Positions 49,749 to 59,103 of a stretch of DNA of 64,000 nt are shown piece after piece. The stretch is from contig NZ_CP082269.1 in assembly GCF_019880405.1 (NCBI RefSeq), forward strand, positions 2,728,001 to 2,792,000, read 5' to 3'. Numbering within the stretch: the stretch's first letter is position 1; the number at the start of each line of letters is the position of its first letter. Origin of the DNA: Enterobacter sp. C2 (GTDB taxonomy: Bacteria; Pseudomonadota; Gammaproteobacteria; Enterobacterales; Enterobacteriaceae). The translations under genes and the position numbers were made by a program. The notes beneath the pieces are model-generated. The model ran no database searches and was not told the DNA's origin. It saw only the letters and a list, made by a program, of their open reading frames with translations.

Positions 49749-50666
49749 TTACTTCACCAGCCCTTTCTGTTTCAGATAGTCGGCGGCGACTTTTTTGGCA
49801 TCCAGCCCTTCAACGGCGATGCTGGCATTAAGCTGCTGGAGCGTTTTCTCATCCAGGCTGGCAAATACCGGCTTCAGCCACTCTTCCAGCTGCGGATAGG
49901 CCTTCAGCACCGCCTCACGCACCACCGGCGTCGGGGCATAGATCGGCTGAACGCCTTTTGGATCGCTCAGGGTTTGCAGGCCAAGAGCCGCAACCGGGCC
50001 ATCGGTACCGTAGGCCATCGCCGCGTTCACGCCAGAGGTCTGCTGAGCCGCCGCTTTAATGGTAACCGCCGTATCGCCCCCGGCCAGGGAGAGGAGCTGC
50101 TTCTGATCCAGCTTGAAGTCGTAGGCTTTTTCAAATGCCGGGAGGGCATCGGCGCGCTCGATAAACTCTGCCGACGCCGCCAGCTTAAACTCCCCGCCCT
50201 TTTTCAAATAACCGCTGAGATCGGCCAGCGAGGTGAGCTTGTTCTTCTCCGCCATCTCTTTGCGTACGGCGATGGTCCAGGTGTTGTTGGCCGGAGCCGG
50301 GGTCAGCCACACCAGCTTGTTCTGCTCAAAGTCGAGCTTTTTGACCTTCTCGTAGCCCTGCTGGGCGTTTTTCCATGCCGCATCGTTCTCATCTTTAAAG
50401 AAGAACGCGCCGTTGCCGGTGTACTCTGGATAGATGTCCAGCTCGCCGGAGGTGATCGCCCCGCGTACTACCGGCGTGGTTCCCAGCTGAACTTTATTGA
50501 CGGTTTTTACGCCGTGGCTTTCCAGCACTTGCAGAATAATATTGCCGAGCAGCGCCCCTTCGGTATCAATTTTCGAGCCGACTTTGACCGGCTCTGCCGC
50601 CAGCGCAGGCAGGCTCACGGCAGCCATCAATACCAGTGAGCCCAGCGTTGTTTTTATCATTGCCAT
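49749..50666 (-). CDS. osmF: OsmF (YehZ), periplasmic betaine-type binding protein
   Basis: A 305-residue OpuAC-type binding protein with a signal peptide (to about SLPALAAEP) and conserved blocks GSKIDTEGALLGNIILQVL, GELDIYPEYTGNGAFFF and APANNTWTIAVR. E. coli OsmF binds glycine betaine with low affinity and is RpoS- and osmotically induced. The ATG at 50666 has AGGA upstream and gives exactly the E. coli length. Confidence 0.95.
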   Translation of the reverse strand: MAMIKTTLGSLVLMAAVSLPALAAEPVKVGSKIDTEGALLGNIILQVLESHGVKTVNKVQLGTTPVVRGAITSGELDIYPEYTGNGAFFFKDENDAAWKNAQQGYEKVKKLDFEQNKLVWLTPAPANNTWTIAVRKEMAEKNKLTSLADLSGYLKKGGEFKLAASAEFIERADALPAFEKAYDFKLDQKQLLSLAGGDTAVTIKAAAQQTSGVNAAMAYGTDGPVAALGLQTLSDPKGVQPIYAPTPVVREAVLKAYPQLEEWLKPVFASLDEKTLQQLNASIAVEGLDAKKVAADYLKQKGLVK

Positions 50667-50722
50667 TGCACTTTCCTCATTCTTGTTGAAATTGCGGTTG
50701 CTCTTACTCATCTCATAAAAAC

Positions 50723-50744
50723 AAGGGCCAGTAAACTGGCCCTT
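50723..50744 (-). terminator. bglX intrinsic terminator
   Basis: The stem AAGGGCCAGT-tta-ACTGGCCCTT is followed on the reverse strand by TGTTTTTAT, five bases beyond the bglX stop. Confidence 0.85.
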
Positions 50745-50748
50745 TTGC

Positions 50749-53046
50749 TTATTGCAACGCGAACTGCGCCTGTTTTACCCGGGCGGAGTCGGTGCCGATA
50801 AAGACATTAAACTTGCCTGGTTCAGCATCGTATTTCATCTTCTGATTCCAGAACTTCAGGGCATTAATGTCGATCGGGAAGCTGACGGTCTGGGTCTCGC
50901 CCGGCTTGAGGTTGACCTTATCAAAGCCCTTCAGCTCCTTCACCGGCCGGCTCTGGGAGGCGGTAACGTCCTGAATATACATCTGCATTACCGTAGCCCC
51001 TTCCCGCTTGCCGGTGTTGGTCACGTCAACGCTGGCGGTGACCGTACCGTCACGCGAGAGCGTCGGGGCGGAGAGCTTAACGTCAGAGACGCTGAAGGTG
51101 GTGTAGCTCAGGCCGTAGCCAAACGGATAGAGCGGCCCGTTAGCCTCGTCGAAGTAGCGAGAGGTGTACTTATTGGGGTGCTCGGCGTTGTACGGACGAC
51201 CGGTATTCAGGTGGCTATAGTAGACCGGGATCTGCCCTACCGAACGCGGGAAGGAGATCGGCAGCTTGCCGGACGGGTTGTAGTCGCCAAACAGCACGTC
51301 GGCTACGGCGTTGCCGCCCTCGGTACCGGCGAACCAGGTTTCCAGAATGGCGTCCGCCTGCTGGTCCTGCTTGACCATGGCCAGCGGACGGCCGTTCATC
51401 AGCACCAGCACCAGCGGCTTGCCGGTGGCTTTCAGAGCGGCGATCAGATCCTGCTGGCTCTGAGGAATAGTGATGTCGGTCCGGCTGGAGGCCTCGTGCG
51501 CCATGCCCTGAGACTCGCCCACTACGGCGACCACCACGTCAGCGTCATTCGCTGCCTTGACCGCTTCGTCAATCATTGCCTGCGGTGTGCGCTCGTCAAC
51601 CTGAATAGCTGGCTCATACTGATTAAGGAACGTAATAATATCTTTGTCGTTGGTGACGTTTGCGCCTTTCGCAAAGATGACTTTCCCTTCGCTGCCGACG
51701 GCATTTTTGATCCCGGTCAGAACGGTCACGGACTGGTCACTCACCCCAGCGGCAGACCAGCTGCCCATCACGTCACGCTTGCTGTCGGCCAGCGGCCCCA
51801 CCACGGCAACGGTGGCCGATTTTTTCAGCGGCAGCGTCTCCAGGCGGTTTTTCAGCAGCACCATGCTTTCGCGCGCCACTTCCCGCGCCTCTTTGCGGTG
51901 CAGGCGGCTTTCAGCGTTGGTATCCTGGGGATCGCTCTCTTTTGGGCCAAGGTGGCTATAGGGATCGTTGAACAGCCCCATATCGTATTTGACGTTCAGC
52001 ACGTGGCGCGTGGCGTCATCCAGCTCGTCCATGGTGACTTTGCCGCTCTTGATCAGCCCCGGCAGGTACTTGCTGTAGTACTCATCGGCCATGCTCATGT
52101 CGACGCCGGACTTGATCGCCACACGCACCGCATCCTCTGGATCCGCTGCCGTACCGTGTTTGATCAGCTCTTTAATCGCCCCGTGGTCGGAGATAGTGAT
52201 GCCTTTAAATTTCCAGTCACCGCGCAGGAGATCCTTCAGCAGCCACGAATCAGAGGAGGCCGGGGTGCCGTTGAGCGAGTTCAGGGCAATCATTACCCCG
52301 CCGCTGCCGGCGTCCAGCGCCGCTTTATAGGGCGGCATGTAGTCGTTAAACAGGCGCTGCGGGCTCATGTCGACGGTGTTGTACTCTTTCCCGCCCTCCA
52401 CGGCACCGTAGGCGGCGAAGTGTTTCACGCTGGTCATCACCGAGTAGCGATCCGCCGGGCTTTTGCCCTGCATCGCTTCGACCATGGTTTTACCCATCAT
52501 CGCAGTAAGGTAGGTATCCTCCCCAAAGCCCTCGGAGCCACGGCCCCAGCGCGGATCGCGCGTGACGTCGACCATCGGAGCCCAGGTCATGTTCAGACCG
52601 TCATCCGCCGCTTCATAGGCGGAGATGCGGCCGACGGTTTTGACCGCGTCCAGATCGAAGGAGGAGGCCAGGCCAAGGCTAATTGGGAAAACGGTACGCT
52701 GACCGTGCACCACGTCGAAGGCGAAGAAGAGAGGGATCTTCAGGCGGCTAAGCTGCATCGCCTGATCCTGCATCGCACGGATATCCTGGCGGGTCACGGT
52801 GTTAAAAATCGCCCCCACCTGGCTGGCTTTGATCATATCGCGGATCGCCTCTTTCGGGTTATCCGGTCCAACGCTGATCAGGCGTAGCTGGCCAATTTTT
52901 TCGTCGACCGTCATCTTTTTGAGTAAATCCGTGACGTATGCATCCCGCGCCTGCGGCGTCAGGGGATGGTTAGCGGACGTATCCTCTGCCAACGCGGGTT
53001 GCAGCGCCAGCCCTACGGCGACACCTACTGAACATAGCCATTTCAT
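50749..53046 (-). CDS. bglX: BglX, periplasmic beta-glucosidase (GH3)
   Basis: A 765-residue glycoside hydrolase family 3 enzyme: signal peptide (MKWLCSVGVAVGLALQPALA), GH3 N-domain with MTWAPMVDVTRDPRWGRGSE and the nucleophile aspartate in ITISDHGAIKEL, C-domain (NGRPLAMVKQDQQADAILET) and a fibronectin-like tail (DVTNTGKREGATVMQMYI). It hydrolyses beta-linked glucosides in the periplasm. The ATG at 53046 is chosen over GTG at 53055 for ribosome-site spacing and the E. coli N-terminus. Divergent from dld. Confidence 0.97.
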   Translation of the reverse strand: MKWLCSVGVAVGLALQPALAEDTSANHPLTPQARDAYVTDLLKKMTVDEKIGQLRLISVGPDNPKEAIRDMIKASQVGAIFNTVTRQDIRAMQDQAMQLSRLKIPLFFAFDVVHGQRTVFPISLGLASSFDLDAVKTVGRISAYEAADDGLNMTWAPMVDVTRDPRWGRGSEGFGEDTYLTAMMGKTMVEAMQGKSPADRYSVMTSVKHFAAYGAVEGGKEYNTVDMSPQRLFNDYMPPYKAALDAGSGGVMIALNSLNGTPASSDSWLLKDLLRGDWKFKGITISDHGAIKELIKHGTAADPEDAVRVAIKSGVDMSMADEYYSKYLPGLIKSGKVTMDELDDATRHVLNVKYDMGLFNDPYSHLGPKESDPQDTNAESRLHRKEAREVARESMVLLKNRLETLPLKKSATVAVVGPLADSKRDVMGSWSAAGVSDQSVTVLTGIKNAVGSEGKVIFAKGANVTNDKDIITFLNQYEPAIQVDERTPQAMIDEAVKAANDADVVVAVVGESQGMAHEASSRTDITIPQSQQDLIAALKATGKPLVLVLMNGRPLAMVKQDQQADAILETWFAGTEGGNAVADVLFGDYNPSGKLPISFPRSVGQIPVYYSHLNTGRPYNAEHPNKYTSRYFDEANGPLYPFGYGLSYTTFSVSDVKLSAPTLSRDGTVTASVDVTNTGKREGATVMQMYIQDVTASQSRPVKELKGFDKVNLKPGETQTVSFPIDINALKFWNQKMKYDAEPGKFNVFIGTDSARVKQAQFALQ

Positions 53047-53231
53047 GTCGTTCACTCTCTTGTATTAACAGCCGACTCAGCGGCCTGACCGTGCAAAAAA
53101 TGCAGTGTGCCATAATCGTAGCGCGCCTTGCAGGGTTATTCTCTTATTTTTCTGGCAATTAGTCCGCCGGGATAGATTTTCCCGCGCTATGCTTTATCAG
53201 ATGATTCTGGCCTTGCCACAAGGAGTGGAAA

Positions 53232-54962
53232 ATGTCTTCTGTGCCCCTACAAAATAACCCCCTCTTTCTCAGCGAACTTGCCCGACTGGTGGGCCATGCG
53301 CAGCTGCTTACCGATCCGGCCAAGACCGCCCGCTACCGCAAAGGCTTCCGCTCCGGCGAGGGGAAGGCGCTGGCGGTGGTGTTCCCCGAGACGCTGCTGC
53401 AGCTCTGGCACGTGCTCAATCTCTGCGTGCGTAACGATAAGATCATTTTGATGCAGGCGGCGAATACCGGCCTTACCGAAGGGTCGACGCCAAGCGGCAA
53501 CGACTACGATCGCGACATCGTGATTATCAGCACCCTGCGCCTCGATCGGCTCCAGCTGATCGATGAGGGCAAGCAGGTGCTGGCCTGGCCTGGCACTACC
53601 CTCTACTCCCTGGAAAAAGCGCTGAAGCCGCTGGGCCGGGAGCCGCACTCGGTGATTGGCTCCTCGTGCATCGGGGCGTCGGTGATCGGTGGAGTATGCA
53701 ACAACTCTGGCGGCTCGCTGGTGCAGCGCGGTCCGGCCTACACCGAGATGTCGCTTTTTGCCCGCATTGACGAGCAGGGCCAGCTGCGGCTGGTGAACCA
53801 TCTGGGGATTGACCTCGGCGAGACGCCGGAGCAGATCCTCAGCAAGCTCGACGATCAGCGCGTTACCGATGCTGACGTGCGTCACGATGGCCGCCATGCC
53901 CATGACAGCGATTACGTAGAGCGAGTGCGTGATATCGAGGCCGATACCCCTGCGCGCTACAATGCCGATCCGGATCGTCTGTTTGAATCCTCCGGCTGCG
54001 CGGGCAAGCTGGCGGTCTTCGCCGTGCGCCTCGATACCTTTGCCGCCGCCAAGCGCCAGCAGGTGTTCTATATCGGCACCAACCAGCCGGCGGTGCTGAC
54101 GGAGATCCGCCGCCATATGCTGGCGAACTTTACTAACCTGCCGGTAGCGGCAGAGTATATGCATCGGGATATCTACGATATTGCCGAGCGCTACGGCAAA
54201 GATACCTTCCTGATGATCGACAAGCTCGGTACCGATAAGATGCCGCTGCTCTTCACCCTGAAGGGGCGCGCCGACGCCATGCTGGAGAAGGTGACGCTGT
54301 TTAAGCCCCACTTCACCGATCGCCTGATGCAGCGCGTAGGCAGCCTCTTCCCAGGACACCTGCCGCCGCGCATGAAAAGCTGGCGCAACAAGTATGAGCA
54401 CCACCTGCTGTTGAAAATGGCCGGGGACGGTATCGCCGAAGCGCAGAGCTGGTTGAAAGAGTACTTTACCGAGGCCGAAGGCGGCTTCTTCGCCTGTACC
54501 ACCGAGGAGGGAAACAAAGCCTTCCTGCACCGCTTCGCCGCGGCGGGGGCCGCTATCCGTTACCAGGCCGTGCATGCCGATGAGGTCGAGGAGATTCTGG
54601 CCCTGGATATCGCCCTGCGGCGCAACGACACCGAATGGTTTGAAACGCTGCCGGACGACATTGCCAGCAAACTGACGCATAAGCTTTACTATGGCCACTT
54701 TTTCTGTCACGTTTTCCATCAGGACTACATCGTCAAGCGAGGCGTTGATGTCCATGAGCTTAAAGCGCAGATGCTGGCGCTGCTGCACGAGCGTGGCGCG
54801 CAGTATCCGGCTGAACATAACGTCGGGCATCTGTATGAGGCGGCTGAGAGCCTGAAACGCAACTATCGCGAGCTCGATCCCACTAACAGCATGAATCCCG
54901 GCATTGGCAAAACCAGTAAGCGGAAGTACTGGGGCGAAGGCGCTGACCAGCCCCGGTCGTAA
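53232..54962 (+). CDS. dld: Dld, quinone-dependent D-lactate dehydrogenase
   Basis: A 576-residue peripheral membrane flavoprotein (E. coli 571): PCMH FAD-binding domain (NTGLTEGSTPSGNDYDRDIV, SSCIGASVIGGVCNNSGGSL) and the Dld membrane-binding C-terminal domain. It oxidises D-lactate and passes electrons to the quinone pool. AAGGAG precedes the ATG. Confidence 0.97.
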   Translation: MSSVPLQNNPLFLSELARLVGHAQLLTDPAKTARYRKGFRSGEGKALAVVFPETLLQLWHVLNLCVRNDKIILMQAANTGLTEGSTPSGNDYDRDIVIISTLRLDRLQLIDEGKQVLAWPGTTLYSLEKALKPLGREPHSVIGSSCIGASVIGGVCNNSGGSLVQRGPAYTEMSLFARIDEQGQLRLVNHLGIDLGETPEQILSKLDDQRVTDADVRHDGRHAHDSDYVERVRDIEADTPARYNADPDRLFESSGCAGKLAVFAVRLDTFAAAKRQQVFYIGTNQPAVLTEIRRHMLANFTNLPVAAEYMHRDIYDIAERYGKDTFLMIDKLGTDKMPLLFTLKGRADAMLEKVTLFKPHFTDRLMQRVGSLFPGHLPPRMKSWRNKYEHHLLLKMAGDGIAEAQSWLKEYFTEAEGGFFACTTEEGNKAFLHRFAAAGAAIRYQAVHADEVEEILALDIALRRNDTEWFETLPDDIASKLTHKLYYGHFFCHVFHQDYIVKRGVDVHELKAQMLALLHERGAQYPAEHNVGHLYEAAESLKRNYRELDPTNSMNPGIGKTSKRKYWGEGADQPRS

Positions 54963-54976
54963 AGGAGTACAGCTCG

Positions 54977-55531
54977 ATGTCTGCTGTTGATGTTTTAGCC
55001 ATAAACGACGTTGAAGTCCGCGATGCCCGGCCGGACGACGTACACGCTATCTCAGCGATCTACGCCTGGCATGTTCTGCATGGCCGCGCCTCTTTTGAGG
55101 AGGTGCCGCCCACCATCGACGAGATGCGTCAGCGGATCGCAAAAATTACCAGCGAGGGTCTGCCCTGGCTGGTGGCGCTCTATCGCGGCATCATCGTCGG
55201 TTACTGCTACGCGGGTCCCTACCGCCCGCGCCACGCCTATCGCTATACCCTTGAATGCTCTATCTACATTGAGTCCACCCTGACCGGGCGGCAGATCGGC
55301 AGCACGCTGATGCAGGCCTTGCTCGACCGCTGTGAAGAGGGTCCGTGGCGGCAGATGGTGGCGGTTATTGGCGACGGCCATCAAAATGAAGGCTCTCTGC
55401 GCCTGCATAAAAGCCACGGCTTTGAGGTGGTGGGACAGCTGCGCAGCGTCGGCTACAAAAAGGGTGACTGGCGGGATACGCTAATCATGCAGCGCCCGCT
55501 CAACGATGGAGACTGGACGCTGCCTGAGTAG
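54977..55531 (+). CDS. GNAT acetyltransferase, phosphinothricin-acetyltransferase-like
   Basis: A 184-residue GNAT protein resembling the phosphinothricin/methionine sulfone acetyltransferase group (VRDARPDDVHAISAIYAWHV, GYCYAGPYRPRHAYRYTLE, SLRLHKSHGFEVVGQLRSVG). The acetyl-CoA loop is STLTGRQIGSTLM. The true substrate is unknown. It lies 14 bases after dld and is probably co-transcribed. Confidence 0.87.
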   Translation: MSAVDVLAINDVEVRDARPDDVHAISAIYAWHVLHGRASFEEVPPTIDEMRQRIAKITSEGLPWLVALYRGIIVGYCYAGPYRPRHAYRYTLECSIYIESTLTGRQIGSTLMQALLDRCEEGPWRQMVAVIGDGHQNEGSLRLHKSHGFEVVGQLRSVGYKKGDWRDTLIMQRPLNDGDWTLPE

Positions 55532-55547
55532 CTACTGATTTAGCTGA

Positions 55548-56495
55548 TTAATCATTTTGCGCGGTTTGCGCCGCACTGCCGGTGGCATTGATTGCCATCT
55601 GGGCTGCCTTCTGGCGCTTATAGCTCAGCGCCGATGCTGGCACAGGCTGCACCTTACCGGTCTCAATCCAGGTCCGCAGACGGCTGGCGTCGGCGAAGTG
55701 GGTGTATTTGCCAAAGGCGTCCATCACCACTAGCGCCACCGGTTTGTTATTGATCATCGTCCGCATCACCAGGCAGTGCCCAGCGGCGTTGGTGAAGCCG
55801 GTTTTAGTCAGCTGAATATTCCAGTTGTCGCGATAGACCAGGTGGTTGGTATTGCGAAACGGCAGGGTGTAAGCCGGGCTGGCGAAGGTCGCCATCTCCT
55901 CCCGGGTGGTGCTGAGCTGGCCGATCAGCGGATACTGCTTGCTGGCAATCAGCAGCCTGGTCAAATCACGCGCGGTAGAGACGTTATGGATCGACAGGCC
56001 GGTCGGCTCCACAAAGCGGGTATTCACCATGCCCAGGGATTTTGCCTTCGCATTCATCGCTCGAATAAATGCACCGTAGCCGCCCGGATAGTGGTGGGCT
56101 AAGCTCGCCGCGGCGCGGTTCTCTGAGGACATCAGCGCCAGCAGCAGCATGTTCTTACGGCTAATTTCACTGTTCAGACGCACGCGGGAGTAGATGCCAC
56201 GCATCTCTGGCGTCTGGCTGATATCCACCTTCAAACGCTCGTCCAGCGGCAGATGCGCATCCAGCACCACCATCGCCGTCATCAACTTGGTGATAGAGGC
56301 AATCGGCCGCACCAGATCCGGATGGCTGGCGTAGATCACTTTATTGGTTTGCAGGTCGACAATCATCGCGCTGCCGGAGGCGATCTCAGGTTGCGCAGAG
56401 GTGGTAGCAGCAGCGGTTTTTGCCAGCGCCTGGGGGGCGACGGGAACGGCCAGCAGCAGGGCAAGGCTTAACAGGGAAACTCGAAATTTCAGCAT
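55548..56495 (-). CDS. pbpG: PbpG, penicillin-binding protein 7 (D-alanyl-D-alanine endopeptidase)
   Basis: A 315-residue secreted DD-peptidase: signal peptide (to about PQALA), Ser67-x-x-Lys70 (SITK), Ser124-Glu-Asn126 (SSEN) and KTG in [11 protein letters not shown]. It cleaves peptidoglycan cross-links in the periplasm. Colinear with E. coli PBP7 apart from a slightly longer Ala/Thr-rich tail. Confidence 0.97.
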   Translation of the reverse strand: MLKFRVSLLSLALLLAVPVAPQALAKTAAATTSAQPEIASGSAMIVDLQTNKVIYASHPDLVRPIASITKLMTAMVVLDAHLPLDERLKVDISQTPEMRGIYSRVRLNSEISRKNMLLLALMSSENRAAASLAHHYPGGYGAFIRAMNAKAKSLGMVNTRFVEPTGLSIHNVSTARDLTRLLIASKQYPLIGQLSTTREEMATFASPAYTLPFRNTNHLVYRDNWNIQLTKTGFTNAAGHCLVMRTMINNKPVALVVMDAFGKYTHFADASRLRTWIETGKVQPVPASALSYKRQKAAQMAINATGSAAQTAQND

Positions 56496-56649
56496 GGTGA
56501 GACTTCTGGTGATTATTCACGCGCGTGATGACGCACACCGCTTTTGCAGGCAGAAAATGGCAAAAGCTGGCCAACGCATGATAGCTGCCATCATGCGTTG
56601 TCGCCAGAGAAGATTCTTTGCTGAACGTAACGCACCGTTTGCGCCCGGT

Positions 56650-57237
56650 TCAGAACAGACGATAGCCGTAACCCCACAACACCACCGTCAGCGCCAGCAG
56701 CACCTCCAGCACCAGCACGCCAATCGCCAGCGTCGAGCTGGAGAAGCTCAGCCCCTCCTCCTGATTAATGTTCAGGAAGGTCGGAATGCCGACGTAGAGC
56801 AGATAACCGGTATAGAACAGCGCCACGGTGCCTACCAGCGCGCAGAGCCAGACCAGCGGGTAGAGCGCCACCAGGCCGCTCAAGAAGAGCGGCGTTGCGA
56901 CGTAGCCAGCAAAGACCATGCAGCGGGCCAGCGACGGCCGCTGGGGTATATTGCGCGCCATCCAGTAGATAACCCGCCCCATTACCGCCACGCCGGCCAG
57001 CATCAGGCCGTAGAAGAGAATACCGAGTAACAGTGCCGTAGAGAGTGACAGCCTTGAGAAGACACCTTCGCCAAAGTGCCAGCCAAGCTGGGTGGTACCA
57101 ATAAATGCACAGACAACTGGAATTGCCGCCATCAGTAGAACGTGGTGGGTATAGTGGTGCGAAATCGTTTCGTTTTCGCCTCTGATCACTTTCATTTCAC
57201 GATCGGGATGGGACAGGAGTCCCCAGACATGGTTCAT
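56650..57237 (-). CDS. yohC: YohC, Yip1-family inner-membrane protein
   Basis: A 195-residue protein with five hydrophobic segments (from about residue 30), same length as E. coli YohC. It begins MNHVWGLLSHPDREMKVIRG, the family N-terminus. Function unknown. Divergent from yohD. Confidence 0.93.
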   Translation of the reverse strand: MNHVWGLLSHPDREMKVIRGENETISHHYTHHVLLMAAIPVVCAFIGTTQLGWHFGEGVFSRLSLSTALLLGILFYGLMLAGVAVMGRVIYWMARNIPQRPSLARCMVFAGYVATPLFLSGLVALYPLVWLCALVGTVALFYTGYLLYVGIPTFLNINQEEGLSFSSSTLAIGVLVLEVLLALTVVLWGYGYRLF

Positions 57238-57400
57238 AACGCCCCCTTGCTGTCAGCCCTGATGATAACGCCTTTAGTATAATGCAAATGCTGATTATTT
57301 TTTGTGCAAAGAGGCGCGCTCTGCCGCGATGGTCCGCTGCTCACTCTCTTCAGACGCTATGCTTATACAATCTTTTTAGTCTGGAGGAAGCAGAACTCGC

Positions 57401-57979
57401 ATGGATATCAACAACCTGATTGCGCACTACGGTTACGCCGCGCTGGTGGTAGGCAGCGTGGCAGAAGGTGAAACCATTACCCTGCTCGGCGGCGTGGCAG
57501 CGCATCAGGGCCTGCTGCGCTTCTGGTTGGTGGTCGTGGCGGTGGCGCTGGGAGGAATGATTGGCGATCAGCTGCTCTTTCTGCTTGGCCGCCGCCTGGG
57601 GGATCGCGTATTGGGTCACTTCTCGCGTCATCAGAAGAAAATCGATCGCGCCCAGCGGCTGATCAAAAAACGGCCGTGGCTCTTCGTGATCGGCACCCGC
57701 TTTATGTATGGCTTTCGCATTATCGGCCCGCTGCTGATTGGCTCCAGCGGCCTCTCACCGCGGGTTTTTATTCCGCTCAATATCGTGGGCGCTATCGTCT
57801 GGGCGCTGATCTTTACTACCCTCGGCTACGTGGGCGGCGAGGTAGTAGGCCCATGGCTGCATACCCTGGATCAGCACCTGAAGCACTGGATATGGTTGAT
57901 TGTGGCGGTCGTTGTCGTCTTTATACTGCGGGCGGTGCTTAAACGCTGGCTGGCAAAAGACAAAGAGACGGGAGAGTAA
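57401..57979 (+). CDS. yohD: YohD, DedA-family membrane protein
   Basis: A 192-residue DedA/SNARE-associated-domain protein. Conserved features are the N-terminal ENLIA-like acidic site (AEGETITLLGG), the GDQLLFLLGRRLG loop and the arginine motif FMYGFRIIGPLLIGSSGLSP. DedA proteins act in lipid flipping or membrane homeostasis. GGAGG precedes the ATG. Confidence 0.95.
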   Translation: MDINNLIAHYGYAALVVGSVAEGETITLLGGVAAHQGLLRFWLVVVAVALGGMIGDQLLFLLGRRLGDRVLGHFSRHQKKIDRAQRLIKKRPWLFVIGTRFMYGFRIIGPLLIGSSGLSPRVFIPLNIVGAIVWALIFTTLGYVGGEVVGPWLHTLDQHLKHWIWLIVAVVVVFILRAVLKRWLAKDKETGE

Positions 57980-57996
57980 TCCCTCCCGCCTGTGGC

Positions 57997-58767
57997 CTAC
58001 TGGGGTTTGTACTGCGGGTTGGCCAGCATAAAGCCGCCGTCTACGATAAACGACTGGCCAGTGGTATAAGTGGCATCCTCAGAGCTGAGCCAGCCTACCA
58101 GGCTGGCAATCTCCTGGGTGTGGCCTGGCCGGGCCAGCGGAATATTCGGCATAGAGCCCTCTTCCACATCCTCATCCTTCATGTCGTTCATCGGGGTGGC
58201 GATGGCTCCCGGCGCTACCGAGTTGACCAGGATTTTGTGCTGCACCAGCTCCATCGCCATCGACTTGGTCAGCCCGCCGAGAGCGTGCTTGGCCGCGGTG
58301 TAGGCGCTGGCCTCCGGCAGCGGGGTGTGCTCATGCACGGAGGTAATATTGATAATGCGTCCGCCCTCGCCCTGCTCCACCATCTTTCTGGCCGCGATCT
58401 GCGCGCACAGGAACGCGCCATCAACGTCAACGGTAAAGACGGTGCGCCACTCCTCAAACGCCATCTCCAAAAACGGCGCCTTGCTCATCGCCCCGGCGTT
58501 GTTGACCAGCACGTCAATGCGGCCAAACCTGTCGATCAGGGTCTGAATAGCCTGCGCCCCCTCGGGCAGATTACTCAGGTCGAGCTGCACGGTTTCGGCC
58601 CGGCGGCCAAACGAGGCAACGGCTTCCGCCACCTCTTTCGCCCCCTCGTCATCCGAGTGCCAGGTGATGCCAATGTCGTACCCCTGCTTTGCCAATACCA
58701 GCGCGCACTGCTTGCCGATACCTGAATCTGATGCCGTGACGATGGCAACCTTGTTTGTCGTGCCCAT
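57997..58767 (-). CDS. yohF: YohF, short-chain dehydrogenase/reductase
   Basis: A 256-residue classical SDR: TASDSGIGKQCALVL coenzyme loop, LVNNAGAMSK, catalytic Ser in IINITSVHEH and YTAAKHALGG (Tyr-x-x-x-Lys). Substrate unknown. The ATG at 58767 with GGAGG upstream is the family start; the longer open frame (to 58923) is not part of the protein. Confidence 0.95.
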   Translation of the reverse strand: MGTTNKVAIVTASDSGIGKQCALVLAKQGYDIGITWHSDDEGAKEVAEAVASFGRRAETVQLDLSNLPEGAQAIQTLIDRFGRIDVLVNNAGAMSKAPFLEMAFEEWRTVFTVDVDGAFLCAQIAARKMVEQGEGGRIINITSVHEHTPLPEASAYTAAKHALGGLTKSMAMELVQHKILVNSVAPGAIATPMNDMKDEDVEEGSMPNIPLARPGHTQEIASLVGWLSSEDATYTTGQSFIVDGGFMLANPQYKPQ

Positions 58768-58947
58768 AAGAACCTCCGCAAAAAGAAGTGATAGGGGGAG
58801 AACGTGAAAAAGCTGAACAGTAAGTATAGAGAGTTCCCGGCTATCGCAAGGACGCGGGCCATTTTCTGCCTCGGCCAGGCAAAACGGCAGATAATTGTCT
58901 ATGCTTTCAGAGGTATCAGCCAAACGTCACGATAAAAGGACAGGACG

Positions 58948-59031
58948 ATGAAAATTTTACTTTGGGCTATTTTGATTATTTTTCTGATTGGGCTGTTGGT
59001 GGTAACCGGCGTGTTTAAGATGATTTTCTAA
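58948..59031 (+). CDS. yohP: YohP, 27-residue membrane protein
   Basis: Reads MKILLWAILIIFLIGLLVVT then GVFKMIF, differing from E. coli YohP at only two positions by my recollection. It is a single-helix inner-membrane protein whose mRNA is known to localise to the membrane in E. coli. AAGGA/CAGGA lies upstream of the ATG. Too short for usual ORF callers. Confidence 0.93.
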   Translation: MKILLWAILIIFLIGLLVVTGVFKMIF

Positions 59032-59049
59032 GATGTTCGCCTGAACATG

Positions 59050-59065
59050 GCCCCCGCAAGGGGGC
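59050..59065. terminator. Hairpin between yohP and mdtQ
   Basis: GCCCCC-gcaa-GGGGGC lies 18 bases after the yohP stop, with AAAAT after it. It probably terminates yohP. Confidence 0.55.
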
Positions 59066-59103
59066 AAAATGCGTTAACCGACCCCACTATACTATTATCG
59101 CGA

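Noticed and set aside
50752-52887. 711-codon forward frame
   Set aside because: Antisense shadow of bglX; the reverse strand has a signal peptide and all GH3 motifs.
53247-54830. 527-codon reverse frame
   Set aside because: Antisense shadow of dld, with no recognisable domain.
58768-58923. N-terminal extension of YohF
   Set aside because: The GGAGG site and SDR start are at 58767; the extension overlaps the region before yohP and is not part of the SDR fold.
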